This document shows positions 8,845-17,118 of a DNA stretch of 64,000 nt, in pieces. The notes under the pieces are model-generated. The model was not told the origin of the DNA and ran no database searches. It saw nothing but the letters and a program-made list of their open reading frames with translations. The number at the start of each line of letters is the position of its first letter. Positions within the stretch are counted from its first letter, which is position 1. The stretch lies in assembly GCA_045105475.1 (NCBI GenBank), contig JBGCDP010000242.1, positions 12,227-76,226 of the forward strand, read 5' to 3'. Origin of the DNA: WTJY01 sp045105475. GTDB taxonomy: Bacteria > Chloroflexota > Anaerolineae > Promineifilales > Promineifilaceae. The translations under genes were made by a program, and so were the position numbers.

Positions 8845-10176
8845 CTAGCCGCTATTCAACGCATCTTTACTCGCCTGATGGCTTGGGTTCCACCACAAAG
8901 CCTGCCTAAACGCATCTTGGGCTTCTGCTTCCTCACCCAAAGCTCGATGAGCGATCCCTTTCCAATAGTAAACCTCTTCCCCTGGCCCGCCTGATTCAAT
9001 TGTAGCGTCAGCCAAAGCAATCACATCCTCATAGCGCTCAACGGCCACATATGCTTCAAAAACCCCAAAGCTGTACCAAAACATACGCCATGGCAAACCG
9101 ATCGTGCGGGCTTGATCGTAAGCCTGCGCAGCCTGCTCCGGCCGCCCATCAACCAGCAATAAATCTCCCATCGTGTGCCACACAAATGGATTATCTCCCT
9201 CAGTTTGCAAACGCTCTGTGTAATCAGCTAAAGCATTAGCCTGATTAACTTCAGGATTTAAATCTTCTCCGATAATCGCATCAATCAACGGTCCATCTTC
9301 CGGCTTGTAGATCAAAATATAAATGTTGTCAAAAACCAGCCAATGGTCAACAAATCGATCATTATCAATGCGGATGCCAGCATAAGGAGAGTCGACTCCC
9401 TCTGAAACATAAGAGTCCGACACAATCCATTCGGCTGTTTGATCATCATAGCCAACTAAAAACCGAAAGTGCCCCATCCCATCATCCACATCTTCCTCAA
9501 GCCAGGTTTGCAACATCACCGGAAAGTTATTACTCAGCAATAAACGCATTGTCTCAGGAGACCCGTTAATTAGAGGTGTAACAATTAGATCCGGAAAGCG
9601 ACTCTCTACGTAGGAAACAATTTCATCAACGCGAACGTTCTTGTCACTTTCGTTTGGCTTTAACACTTCGGCCGTTTCTGCTTGCGTCACCCCTTTGCCT
9701 AAATAGCTTAGATATGTCGCGATTGTTGCTGGACCGCAGTTGTTCCAAGTTTGCCAATTGTGTCGATATCCCGTTAGGTTCACAAATGCTTCTTCTGGAG
9801 AATAAATTGGCGTGGGAGTAATCGTATGCGTTGCAGTTGGTGGCAATGTTGGCTCAGCAGTAGGCTGAAGGGTCGGCTCAGAAACAATATTTGATTCTTC
9901 TGTACTGGTTGGGACCGGTGTGGCTTGGCTAATTGGCTCAGGGGAAACCACGGGTGTACTCGTGGCTAGGTCCGCCATAAATGCAGCTGTATCGACAGTT
10001 GCTTCTGGCACAAATGTTGGCACTATCACAGTCGGTTTCGGCCGCAAACTCGCTATTTCAACTTGGGCTCGACGCGTTAAACCAGCAACTGATCCATACT
10101 TATAGACACCAAAACTTAAGACGGAGAAAGATAAGGCAAAAACGCCAAGCAGTAAGGTTATTAAAAGTTTTTTCAT
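8845..10176 (-). CDS. Membrane-anchored C39-like peptidase with TPRs
   Basis: A 443-residue protein. A single N-terminal membrane anchor (about 5-25) is followed by a Thr/Pro-rich stalk (about 45-125) typical of cell-surface linkers. The peptidase-like domain starts with WNNCGPATIATYLSYLG (Cys147) and has a candidate catalytic His in GMGHFRFLVGYD near 236 and an Asp in VSDSY, the Cys-His-Asp order of C39-like papain-fold proteins. The last 110 residues are TPR-like. It probably acts outside the membrane. C39 domains cleave double-glycine leaders in peptide exporters, but stand-alone relatives have unknown substrates. The start is set at ATG 10176 rather than a TTG three codons upstream. Its start codon is only 35 bp from that of the divergent deacetylase gene. 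Confidence 0.72.
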   Translation of the reverse strand: MKKLLITLLLGVFALSFSVLSFGVYKYGSVAGLTRRAQVEIASLRPKPTVIVPTFVPEATVDTAAFMADLATSTPVVSPEPISQATPVPTSTEESNIVSEPTLQPTAEPTLPPTATHTITPTPIYSPEEAFVNLTGYRHNWQTWNNCGPATIATYLSYLGKGVTQAETAEVLKPNESDKNVRVDEIVSYVESRFPDLIVTPLINGSPETMRLLLSNNFPVMLQTWLEEDVDDGMGHFRFLVGYDDQTAEWIVSDSYVSEGVDSPYAGIRIDNDRFVDHWLVFDNIYILIYKPEDGPLIDAIIGEDLNPEVNQANALADYTERLQTEGDNPFVWHTMGDLLLVDGRPEQAAQAYDQARTIGLPWRMFWYSFGVFEAYVAVERYEDVIALADATIESGGPGEEVYYWKGIAHRALGEEAEAQDAFRQALWWNPSHQASKDALNSG

Positions 10177-10199
10177 ATTCCCCAAATTTCGTATTCAGA

Positions 10200-10205
10200 T
10201 ATACT
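10200..10205 (+). promoter_or_regulatory. -10-like TATACT six nt before a GTG start
   Basis: TATACT at 10200-10205 ends 6 nt before the GTG of the deacetylase gene, so transcription would start at or next to the start codon. No SD is present. This fits a leaderless mRNA; no good -35 is visible. Confidence 0.4.
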
Positions 10206-10211
10206 TATTGC

Positions 10212-11117
10212 GTGAAATTCTTTTTCTATGCGCATCATTCATTTCCTCTTCCAAGACATCACCGCTTCCCGCTTGAAAAGTATACCTTGCTCCAATCGAT
10301 GGTTGCAGACTCTAAAATCTTTCTTAGTGAAGATATTATCGCTGCACCAGAAGCAACTGATTCACAATTAAGGCTGTCGCATTCGGCTGAATATATTGGT
10401 CAGATTAGAGATGGCACATTACCAAAAAAACTAGAAAGAGAAATGGGCCTGCCATGGTCGGCCGAATTGGCAAAACGTGTCAGACATACCGTGGGTGCAA
10501 CAATTCTAGCCGGTCGCACAGCATTAGAAGAAGGCATCGCATGCACAGGTGGTGGCGGAACGCATCATGCCCAATGGGATCGTCCACAAGGATATTGTGT
10601 CTTTAATGACATCATTGTGTGCAGTCGGGTTTTACAACAAGCGCGTTTAGCATCTAACATTCTCGTTATCGATTGTGATGTACATCAGGGCAATGGGACG
10701 GCTCTAATCGCGGCCGAAGACCCTTCCATATTTACTTTTTCAATCCACTGCGAAAAGAATTTCCCTGCTCGCAAAGCCCAAAGCGATTTAGATATTGGGC
10801 TTCCAATTGATACAAGGGATCAACTATATTTGCAGGCATTAAAATCCGGTTTGGAAAAAACTCTTGAGACCTTTACCCCCGATCTTGTTATCTATTTGGC
10901 TGGAGCAGATCCATTTGTTGGCGACCGATTAGGAAAGCTCGCCTTAAGCAAAGCCGGACTTCAACAACGAGATGAATATGTGCTAAATCTGTGCAAAAGC
11001 AATCGATGGCCAGCCGTCGTCACGCTGGCAGGCGGATACGGCCGGAATATTCAAGACACAGTTGACATTTACTATCAGACCGTGAATATTGCGAAAACGG
11101 TGCAAGCTAAATATTAA
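10212..11117 (+). CDS. Histone deacetylase/AcuC-family hydrolase
   Basis: A 301-residue zinc hydrolase of the HDAC/AcuC/acetylpolyamine amidohydrolase superfamily. It has the N-terminal pattern HHSFPLPRHHRFPLEKY, the active-site GGGTHHA, the zinc-ligand motif DCDVHQGNGT, the third ligand in LAGADPF, and the GGY tail motif LAGGYGR with the catalytic-region tyrosine. The GTG at 10212 is chosen because homologues begin with the strand that follows it; the reading frame extends upstream only through the antisense of the peptidase gene. It probably removes acyl groups from proteins or small amines in the cytoplasm; the substrate is not predictable. Confidence 0.88.
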   Translation: MKFFFYAHHSFPLPRHHRFPLEKYTLLQSMVADSKIFLSEDIIAAPEATDSQLRLSHSAEYIGQIRDGTLPKKLEREMGLPWSAELAKRVRHTVGATILAGRTALEEGIACTGGGGTHHAQWDRPQGYCVFNDIIVCSRVLQQARLASNILVIDCDVHQGNGTALIAAEDPSIFTFSIHCEKNFPARKAQSDLDIGLPIDTRDQLYLQALKSGLEKTLETFTPDLVIYLAGADPFVGDRLGKLALSKAGLQQRDEYVLNLCKSNRWPAVVTLAGGYGRNIQDTVDIYYQTVNIAKTVQAKY

Positions 11118-11417
11118 GGAATTCAAAGTTTAATTAGGTTGATTCTGGGCTGTAATGAAAATCTACACGCTTTATTAGCTTCACTTTAAGTAGAGTAACT
11201 AACTTATTGATCAGTTGTTATCTATTGTGATTCGGAAGCCATCAAAAGTGCTAGCCCAAGAATCATCTAGGATTTGCTATCCAGTATCTGCTACACATAT
11301 AAAAAAATAAATATCTAACCCTTCTGCCGTTATCACCCAAACGAACAATCGTTGGTATAGCGAAAGATGAGCTAACGAACGATTTAACAGGGTTATCCAA
11401 AATCGTCTAACACTAAA
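11118..11417. other. Intergenic, no gene seen
   Basis: 300 AT-rich bases upstream of the sensor kinase. A small dyad AACGA-ACAA-TCGTT lies near 11338-11352 and AACGAAC recurs about 25 bp later, a possible regulator site. No ORF, tRNA or terminator is supported. Confidence 0.4.
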
Positions 11418-12917
11418 ATGAATTACGTCAGTCAGGTACTTATCGTCGATGACCAAGCGCTCATGCGCAATCACATGTATCGTCTTCTGAAAGAAGAAGG
11501 TTACGACCTGCATTTTGCTGATAATGGAATCGAAGCTTTAGACAAAATCTTTAAGCTAAAACCTGATCTCGTCTTGCTCGATGTTAGAATGCCAGGTATG
11601 AACGGGTTTGATGTATGCCGCAAGGTTCGAGCCAACCCACCTACTGCAGATATTCCCATTATTATGGTGACCGCATTTGATGACCGGGCCGCACGCTTGC
11701 GTGGCATAGAGGCGGGTGCAGACGACTTTATTCCAAAACCCTACGACACACTTGAATTACAAGCGCGAGTTCGCACCATTACCCGCTTAAATCGATATCG
11801 AAGATTACTAGATGAAAAAGCAAAATTTCAGCTAGTTGCTGATCTTTCCGAAAATGGATATCTGCTCGTAACCGAAGAAGGTCAATGCACGTTCGCCAAC
11901 CATCAAGCACGGCTTTATATGGGGCTTACAGTCGACATGGACGCCCATATCGAAGAGTCATTCTTGGACGTTGTTCATGAAAAATATCTTCTTGAATCAA
12001 ATAAAGCTTGGCAAAATTGGCCTGAATGGCCCGAAGATGGGGAGACTCGCTACTTACTCCGGCCAGAAACAAATGAAAAACCACCCCTTTGGTTACAGGT
12101 TGAAACGTTAGACAGACTTGTATCAGAAGAGCAGATGGTTTGGATGGTCAGTCTGAAAGATGTCACCAGCCAAATTATGGCACGCCAAGACATGTGGAAG
12201 TTCCAGAGAGCCATCCATCACAAGATGCGTACACCACTTATCGGCATGTATAGTGGCATCCAATTCTTGGCAGATTTTAAAAGTGAACTGCCGGAAAAAG
12301 AGGTTCAAGAGCTACTTGATACCGCGATGCGACATGGTGACCGCTTAAAAGATGCAATTGAAGATGTGTTGCAATATGTGGACTCTCCAAACATCACACA
12401 AATAGGTGATACGTTTGCTTTGGAAGAGCTTCCAACGTTAGCAAATGAAATTGGTTCAGCGCTTGATGTCACAAATATCAATGTGGCCCATATCAATGGA
12501 GCAGGGCCGGCCGAGCTTTCCCTATCAAAGAAATCACTCGAAGTTATTTTAGGCGAACTCATAGACAACTCGCGCAAATTCCACCCGGATAACGATCCAA
12601 CCATCGAAATTGATGCGACTCTACTCGAAGACGATAACCAAATCAAGCTTACAGTGAAGGACAATGGCGCCAATGTCGCACCGGAAGAACTCAGATATAT
12701 TTGCCAGCCTTATTATCAATCGGAAAGCCGCTTTACTGGCGAAGTTGAAGGCATTGGATTAGGTTTAGCGACCGTTGCCACCGTTTTATGGAGCATTGGC
12801 GGCACTTTTGATGTGAAAAATCGCCAAGATGGACAAGACGGATTGCAGGCAAGTATGCTCATACCGCTGGCGCAACACTCACCTCTCATACCGTCAGACC
12901 CAAATATAGAAGGCTAA
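11418..12917 (+). CDS. Hybrid response regulator-histidine kinase
   Basis: A 499-residue cytoplasmic signalling protein. Residues 1-125 are an intact receiver (LIVDDQ acid pair, phospho-acceptor in LLDVRMPG, VTAFDD, Lys in PKPY). Residues about 140-245 look like a PAS sensor. A HisKA dimerisation helix follows with H-box IHHKMRTPL, then a HATPase with N-box ELIDNSRKFHPD, G1 motif DNGAN and G2 motif GIGLGL. The receiver-first order suggests that it is phosphorylated by another kinase and in turn signals to a partner. A strong terminator follows directly, so it is probably monocistronic. No transmembrane segment is present. Confidence 0.9.
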   Translation: MNYVSQVLIVDDQALMRNHMYRLLKEEGYDLHFADNGIEALDKIFKLKPDLVLLDVRMPGMNGFDVCRKVRANPPTADIPIIMVTAFDDRAARLRGIEAGADDFIPKPYDTLELQARVRTITRLNRYRRLLDEKAKFQLVADLSENGYLLVTEEGQCTFANHQARLYMGLTVDMDAHIEESFLDVVHEKYLLESNKAWQNWPEWPEDGETRYLLRPETNEKPPLWLQVETLDRLVSEEQMVWMVSLKDVTSQIMARQDMWKFQRAIHHKMRTPLIGMYSGIQFLADFKSELPEKEVQELLDTAMRHGDRLKDAIEDVLQYVDSPNITQIGDTFALEELPTLANEIGSALDVTNINVAHINGAGPAELSLSKKSLEVILGELIDNSRKFHPDNDPTIEIDATLLEDDNQIKLTVKDNGANVAPEELRYICQPYYQSESRFTGEVEGIGLGLATVATVLWSIGGTFDVKNRQDGQDGLQASMLIPLAQHSPLIPSDPNIEG

Positions 12918-12933
12918 AAATCTGCTGAATTCT

Positions 12934-12975
12934 AAAAGGCTGTTCAAGATGTTTGACTTGAACAGCCTTTTTTTT
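12934..12975 (+). terminator. Rho-independent terminator after the hybrid kinase
   Basis: A 15-bp stem, 12934-12948 pairing with 12957-12971, with an 8-nt loop and a run of eight T. It ends transcription of the kinase gene and insulates aroA. Confidence 0.9.
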
Positions 12976-13029
12976 GCTTACTAATAAAGCGCTAGCCATA
13001 ATGGTTGGCAGATTATTTCGCGTCACCAT

Positions 13030-13059
13030 ATGACACCTGCCTGCTAAGAGAGGTATAAT
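13030..13059 (+). promoter_or_regulatory. Promoter of aroA
   Basis: ATGACA (5/6 to TTGACA) at 13030-13035, an 18-nt spacer and a perfect TATAAT at 13054-13059. Transcription would begin near 13066 and leave a 5' leader of about 120 nt before aroA. Confidence 0.7.
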
Positions 13060-13187
13060 TCGCGCACCCTCTTACTTCTCATTTTCCAAAAAATTTATAC
13101 TCGATAATTTTTAATTATTTCATCGGCCTTCAAATTGCTTTGAAATATCAATAAGAGTTGTCGCATCACATAAACAAGCGTTTTATC

Positions 13188-14471
13188 ATGGAATCTCTAA
13201 CTCTTAATCCAATCACATCAGTCAATGGCGAAGTGACATTGCCAGGCTCTAAAAGCATCTCAAACCGCATTCTGCTCCTTTCAGCTTTAGCCAAAGGGAC
13301 GACGCATATCACTAATTTGCTCGACAGTGACGACATTCGTCATATGCTAAATGCGCTTAAAAGTTTGGGCATTCAATATAAGCTAAGTGATGACAAAAAA
13401 GTCTGCACACTTGTTGGAAACGGTGGTCCGTTCCAGGCGGAGCAGGGGCTAGAGTTGTTTTTAGGGAATGCAGGCACTGCGATGCGTCCTCTTTGTGCGG
13501 CGCTCTGTTTAGGAAATGGCACATATACGTTAACGGGGGAACCTCGTATGGCAGAACGGCCGATTAAAGATTTAGTTGATGCGCTCCGCCAATGTGGAGG
13601 GCAAATCGAATATCTAGCCAACCCAGGATATCCTCCGCTCAAAATTACTGCCGCTGGCTTACAAGGTGGATGTGTCAGCATTAAAGGCAATATCTCAAGC
13701 CAATTTCTAACTGCAATGCTGATGGCAGCCCCTCTGGCAAACGACACTCTAGAAATTGAAGTAGATGGTGAATTGGTTTCAAAACCCTATATTCGCATCA
13801 CGCTAGATGTAATGTCTAAATTTGGAGTTACTGTTGAAAACGATAATTTTCAACGCTTTGTGATTCCGGCCGGTCAGCGTTACATCTCACCGGGCAATAT
13901 AATGGTTGAGGGTGACGCATCATCCGCATCCTACTTTTTGGCGGCTGGGGCGATAGGCGGCGGCACGGTGCGAGTCAATGGAGTCGGGACTAGCAGTGTC
14001 CAAGGTGATGCACGCTTTGCAGAGGTTCTCGAAGCGATGGGTGCAAAAATCAGCTGGGGTGAAACGTGGATCGAAGCCAGCCGTGGCGAACTTAATGCTG
14101 TTGACCTTGATCTTAATCACATTCCAGATGCAGCAATGACGATTGCAGCAGCGGCTCTCTTTGCAAAAGGAACAACATCGATCCGAAATATTTATAATTG
14201 GAGGGTGAAAGAGACTGATCGCCTGGCTGCCATGACGACGGAGCTGCGCAAACTAGGAGCGACAGTCGAAGAAGGGGAAGACTATATTCAGGTCACCCCA
14301 CCGGCTGAAATCCGGTCGGCCGCCATTGACACCTATGATGATCATCGAATCGCCATGTCATTTTCACTAGCGGCATTTGGCGAACAGCCGATCACAATCA
14401 ATGACCCTAAATGCACGTCAAAAACCTTTCCAACCTATTTCGAGCTATTTGAAAGCATTCAAACAAAATAG
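13188..14471 (+). CDS. aroA: 3-phosphoshikimate 1-carboxyvinyltransferase (EPSP synthase)
   Basis: Transfers enolpyruvyl from PEP to shikimate-3-phosphate, the sixth step of the shikimate pathway. At 427 residues it has the same length as the E. coli enzyme. It begins MESLTLNPI and contains LPGSKSISNR, LFLGNAGTAMRPL, GEPRMAERP, VEGDASSASYFLAAGAI, NWRVKETDRLAAM and DPKCTSKTFP, all near-verbatim class I AroA motifs. The glyphosate-loop GNAGTAMRP is the sensitive type. The start is set by alignment with E. coli AroA; an ATG-less extension upstream has no support and no SD is visible. The strong resemblance to gammaproteobacterial AroA is unexpected for this genome and suggests horizontal transfer. 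It has its own promoter and leader. Confidence 0.97.
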   Translation: MESLTLNPITSVNGEVTLPGSKSISNRILLLSALAKGTTHITNLLDSDDIRHMLNALKSLGIQYKLSDDKKVCTLVGNGGPFQAEQGLELFLGNAGTAMRPLCAALCLGNGTYTLTGEPRMAERPIKDLVDALRQCGGQIEYLANPGYPPLKITAAGLQGGCVSIKGNISSQFLTAMLMAAPLANDTLEIEVDGELVSKPYIRITLDVMSKFGVTVENDNFQRFVIPAGQRYISPGNIMVEGDASSASYFLAAGAIGGGTVRVNGVGTSSVQGDARFAEVLEAMGAKISWGETWIEASRGELNAVDLDLNHIPDAAMTIAAAALFAKGTTSIRNIYNWRVKETDRLAAMTTELRKLGATVEEGEDYIQVTPPAEIRSAAIDTYDDHRIAMSFSLAAFGEQPITINDPKCTSKTFPTYFELFESIQTK

Positions 14472-14516
14472 TTAGAGGCAAAACGAGCCCAACCAATTTA
14501 TTTTTTGGAAATAAAA

Positions 14517-14546
14517 AAGGCCATACCGAATTAACGATATGGCCTT
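14517..14546 (-). terminator. Terminator between converging aroA and mrp
   Basis: AAGGCCATA (14517-14525) pairs with TATGGCCTT (14538-14546). On the minus strand the stem is followed by a T-run, so it mainly terminates the Mrp-like gene; it may also stop aroA. Confidence 0.75.
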
Positions 14547-14581
14547 GGTTTCCTGTACTACCGGTGATCTATATTATTGAA

Positions 14582-15649
14582 TTATCCAACCATCTCGATT
14601 GGGATAAACGAAGAATCATTCATTAAGGTCATCACACTAACACGAGCCGCCACCTTGCTGGCAACTGAGTTAAAGGCTTGTGCCGCGGCCGAATCTGGAT
14701 AAGCAACCACAATCGGGTTCCCAGAATCGCCACCCACGCGCACATTGGCTTCCATTGGAATAGAGCCAAAATATTCAGTCTCGTTTTGCTCAGCTAAAAT
14801 CGTGCCTGCGCCAGTTCCAAAAAACTCGCCCGACATATTTTCGACAACGCCTAAAATTGGGACTTTCAACGTTTCAAACGTCTTCAGACCACGCAGTGCG
14901 TCAGAAGCGGCAACGGCCATCGGCTGAGTGACGATGACAGCACCAGATAATGGCAGAGTCTGAGCCAATGATAATTGAGCATCACCCGTACCTGGAGGCA
15001 AGTCAATAATCAAATAATCAAGTGGACCCCACAGCACATCGGTCAATAGCTGACGAATCGCACTATGCAACATCGGGCCACGCCAGATCATCGGTTTATC
15101 AGGATCTGACAAAAAGGCCATCGAGATGAATTTCACCCCATGAGCTTCGGCCGGGATTAATTTTTTGTTTTGTGGAGGAGGCATTTTAGGCTGCCCCATC
15201 ATCATTGGAATATTTGGTCCTAAGATATCAGCATCAAGCAAACCAACAGAGGCGCCTGATTTAGCCAAGGAAATCGCTAAGTTAACAGATACAGTGCTTT
15301 TGCCTACTCCGCCTTTACCTGATGCAACTGCGATAGCATGCCCGAAGTTTTGGCCCAGCTGATCCCGAATCTTTTGATTTTCTGGAACATTAGCATCCCA
15401 ATTAATCGTGACTTCACCAACACCATCAACTTTTGATAGCGCTGCACGGCAATCCCCATCCATTTTGCCCTTAAGCGGACAAGCTGGTGTTGTGAGCATG
15501 ATGGTGAACGTCACATCGTTTCCTTTGATTTCAAGCTCACGAATCATATTAAGTGAAACGAGGTCACGGTGAAGTTCAGGCTCAATAACGGTTGATAGCG
15601 CTTTTAGAACGATTTCTTCAGTTAATGCACTTTTCTTTTTACCAAACAT
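14582..15649 (-). CDS. Mrp/ApbC/NBP35-type iron-sulfur cluster carrier ATPase
   Basis: A 355-residue P-loop protein. The N-terminal 80 residues are a DUF59/MIP18 domain (VIEPELHRDLVSLNMI, TTPACPLKG). The MRP ATPase follows with the deviant Walker A ASGKGGVGKSTVSVNLA near residue 110, LLDADILGPN, and IIDLPPGTGDAQLSL. Family members carry Fe-S clusters to apoproteins, including complex I, and a CxxC can be absent, as it appears to be here. Nearby nuo and iscX-like genes at 27-31 kb are possible clients. The ATG is supported by a weak GGA. A terminator lies downstream. Confidence 0.9.
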   Translation of the reverse strand: MFGKKKSALTEEIVLKALSTVIEPELHRDLVSLNMIRELEIKGNDVTFTIMLTTPACPLKGKMDGDCRAALSKVDGVGEVTINWDANVPENQKIRDQLGQNFGHAIAVASGKGGVGKSTVSVNLAISLAKSGASVGLLDADILGPNIPMMMGQPKMPPPQNKKLIPAEAHGVKFISMAFLSDPDKPMIWRGPMLHSAIRQLLTDVLWGPLDYLIIDLPPGTGDAQLSLAQTLPLSGAVIVTQPMAVAASDALRGLKTFETLKVPILGVVENMSGEFFGTGAGTILAEQNETEYFGSIPMEANVRVGGDSGNPIVVAYPDSAAAQAFNSVASKVAARVSVMTLMNDSSFIPIEMVG

Positions 15650-16043
15650 AAGTTTTTCCAGAATTTAAGCAAGCGATTTTATTGATTTGCTTCTCTTGTT
15701 TTCTGATCAATTTCTAAATTTATTTCGAAAGAAACACAAAACCACTTCCATAAGATTTTATCCTAGCCCCAGAAAATTAGCTTTGCCTGTTACGCTACGT
15801 TTACCAAGTAATAAGAGATTTAGCCATACGCAGTAGAGTCAGAAGCGATGAAGGGGCGATTCAAGCGAAAAATCAATTTATAACTGCTGGAGTAGGAGCT
15901 TAATACTGGTCCCCATATCCTATATACACTCATGTAGCTGATCGATATACTTCTGTCATAAGTTGATTAAGCAAATCGCTTGAGCAACTAATAATAATTA
16001 AGATTTATTCCAAATTTCCTCCTTTTTTTCCTCTTCCTTCAAG

Positions 16044-16074
16044 ACGCCCCACGACCGTGGGGCGTTTTGATTTT
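16044..16074 (+). terminator. Strong plus-strand terminator in gene-free spacer
   Basis: ACGCCCCAC (16044-16052) pairs with GTGGGGCGT (16057-16065) and is followed by TTTTGATTTT. Direction is plus, although both neighbouring genes are minus. Confidence 0.8.
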
Positions 16075-16134
16075 CCCATATATTTAGCTCAAAATAATTA
16101 CCACTCTGCTAGGCACTAGACAGCACAATCAAGT

Positions 16135-16160
16135 CTCAGTTAAAACTGAGGCTTTTTGTT
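16135..16160 (+). terminator. Second plus-strand hairpin with T-run
   Basis: CTCAGT (16135-16140), loop TAAA, ACTGAG (16145-16150), then GCTTTTTGTTT. It is weaker than the terminator at 16044. It may be a backup terminator on the same strand. Confidence 0.5.
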
Positions 16161-16191
16161 TCCTATGACTATTTAAATTTAGGGATGAATC

Positions 16192-17118
16192 TTAATCAGT
16201 GATTTTTGCAGGGTTTGACCAGATTAAAACGACCTTTTGATAGGCAGCTACCATCTCAGGATCGCTTGTTTTGCGAATTTGGAGCTGCATTCCCCAACGT
16301 ACAATATATCCAGCAATCTTATTAGCCAAAGCGCTATGATGCCGCTGATAGAATTTAGCCCGGCTCTCCCATAAATTCACAACTGAGCGGGCTGGCACTT
16401 GGGCCGTACTTTCTCCACCATAATGCACAATTTCGGCCGCTGGTACTGTGTAAATCTCCCACCCGGCCGCATGGATGCGCCGACACCAGTCTAGCTCTTC
16501 ACAATACATAAAAAAGATTTCGTCAAATCCGCCCGTTTGCTGGGCAACATCCCGACGAACAAGCATTGTAGCCCCTAAAGGATGATCGATAGGGAAAGCT
16601 TTGTGGCTGGGTTCGTAGAGCTTGCGTGGATAACGGCCATTCATCTTGCTTTCGTAGAGTCGTGCAGGTACTGGAAACAGGTCAAACAAGAGTTGACCAA
16701 TCCGTGGAAATTCAAAAGCGCTGTGTTGAAAACGGCCGTCTCCATAAACCAAACGAGCGCCAGTCATGCCAACATTCTGGTTCTCATCCATAAATGCGAC
16801 CATTTTCCCAAAGGCGCCAGAGCGCACCACCGTATCAGGATTAAGTAAAAAATGATAACGAGGCTCCGAAGCGTCAGCCGCCTCCATCCCTTGATTATTA
16901 GCTGCACCGAACCCAGGATTGTCCTGATTAACAATCAGACGCACCTCAGGAAAAAGGTTTTGAATCATCTCAACTGTTCCGTCAGTGGAACTGTTATCGA
17001 TAACCCAAACCTCACCGCGCAGGCCAGAATAGTTTAATTCCGCAAAGACTGAACGCAAGCAGTCAGCCAAATAACGACGAACGTTCCAGCTTACAATGAT
17101 GACAGAAAGATCAATCAT
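16192..17118 (-). CDS. GT2-family glycosyltransferase (rhamnosyltransferase-like)
   Basis: A 308-residue GT-A fold enzyme. It begins LSVIIVSWNVRRYLADCLRS, has WVIDNSSTDGT, the DxD-equivalent LLNPDTVV near residue 95, and the acceptor-site region MYCEELDWCRRIHAAGWEI. This matches the WbbL/rhamnosyl-type GT2 group, cytoplasmic and membrane-associated. Its ATG overlaps the TGA of the upstream lipoprotein gene (ATGA), so the two are translationally coupled in one operon. The pair lies far from the EPS locus at 38-57 kb, and its sugar substrate is unknown. Confidence 0.88.
   Translation of the reverse strand: MIDLSVIIVSWNVRRYLADCLRSVFAELNYSGLRGEVWVIDNSSTDGTVEMIQNLFPEVRLIVNQDNPGFGAANNQGMEAADASEPRYHFLLNPDTVVRSGAFGKMVAFMDENQNVGMTGARLVYGDGRFQHSAFEFPRIGQLLFDLFPVPARLYESKMNGRYPRKLYEPSHKAFPIDHPLGATMLVRRDVAQQTGGFDEIFFMYCEELDWCRRIHAAGWEIYTVPAAEIVHYGGESTAQVPARSVVNLWESRAKFYQRHHSALANKIAGYIVRWGMQLQIRKTSDPEMVAAYQKVVLIWSNPAKITD

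Larger units (their letters stand above)
15650..16191 (+). ncRNA. Possible non-coding transcript in a 542-bp spacer
   Basis: Between two minus-strand genes, this gap has no supported ORF, yet it ends in two plus-strand terminator-like hairpins (16044-16074 and 16135-16160) that serve no plus-strand gene upstream. A 10-bp arm CAAGCGATTT at about 15670 is complementary to AAATCGCTTG at about 15975, as if closing a 300-nt RNA. I see no tRNA, tmRNA, RNase P, 6S or SRP signature. An unrecognised small RNA is possible; strand and extent are inferred, and the Mrp promoter must also be here. Confidence 0.3.

Noticed and set aside
9981..10211. Upstream extension of the deacetylase reading frame by 77 codons
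   Set aside because: It is antisense to the C39-like peptidase gene and has no family similarity; homologues start near the GTG at 10212.
12305..12673. 122-codon minus-strand frame inside the hybrid kinase gene
   Set aside because: Shadow of the HATPase region; Ser-rich and without SD.
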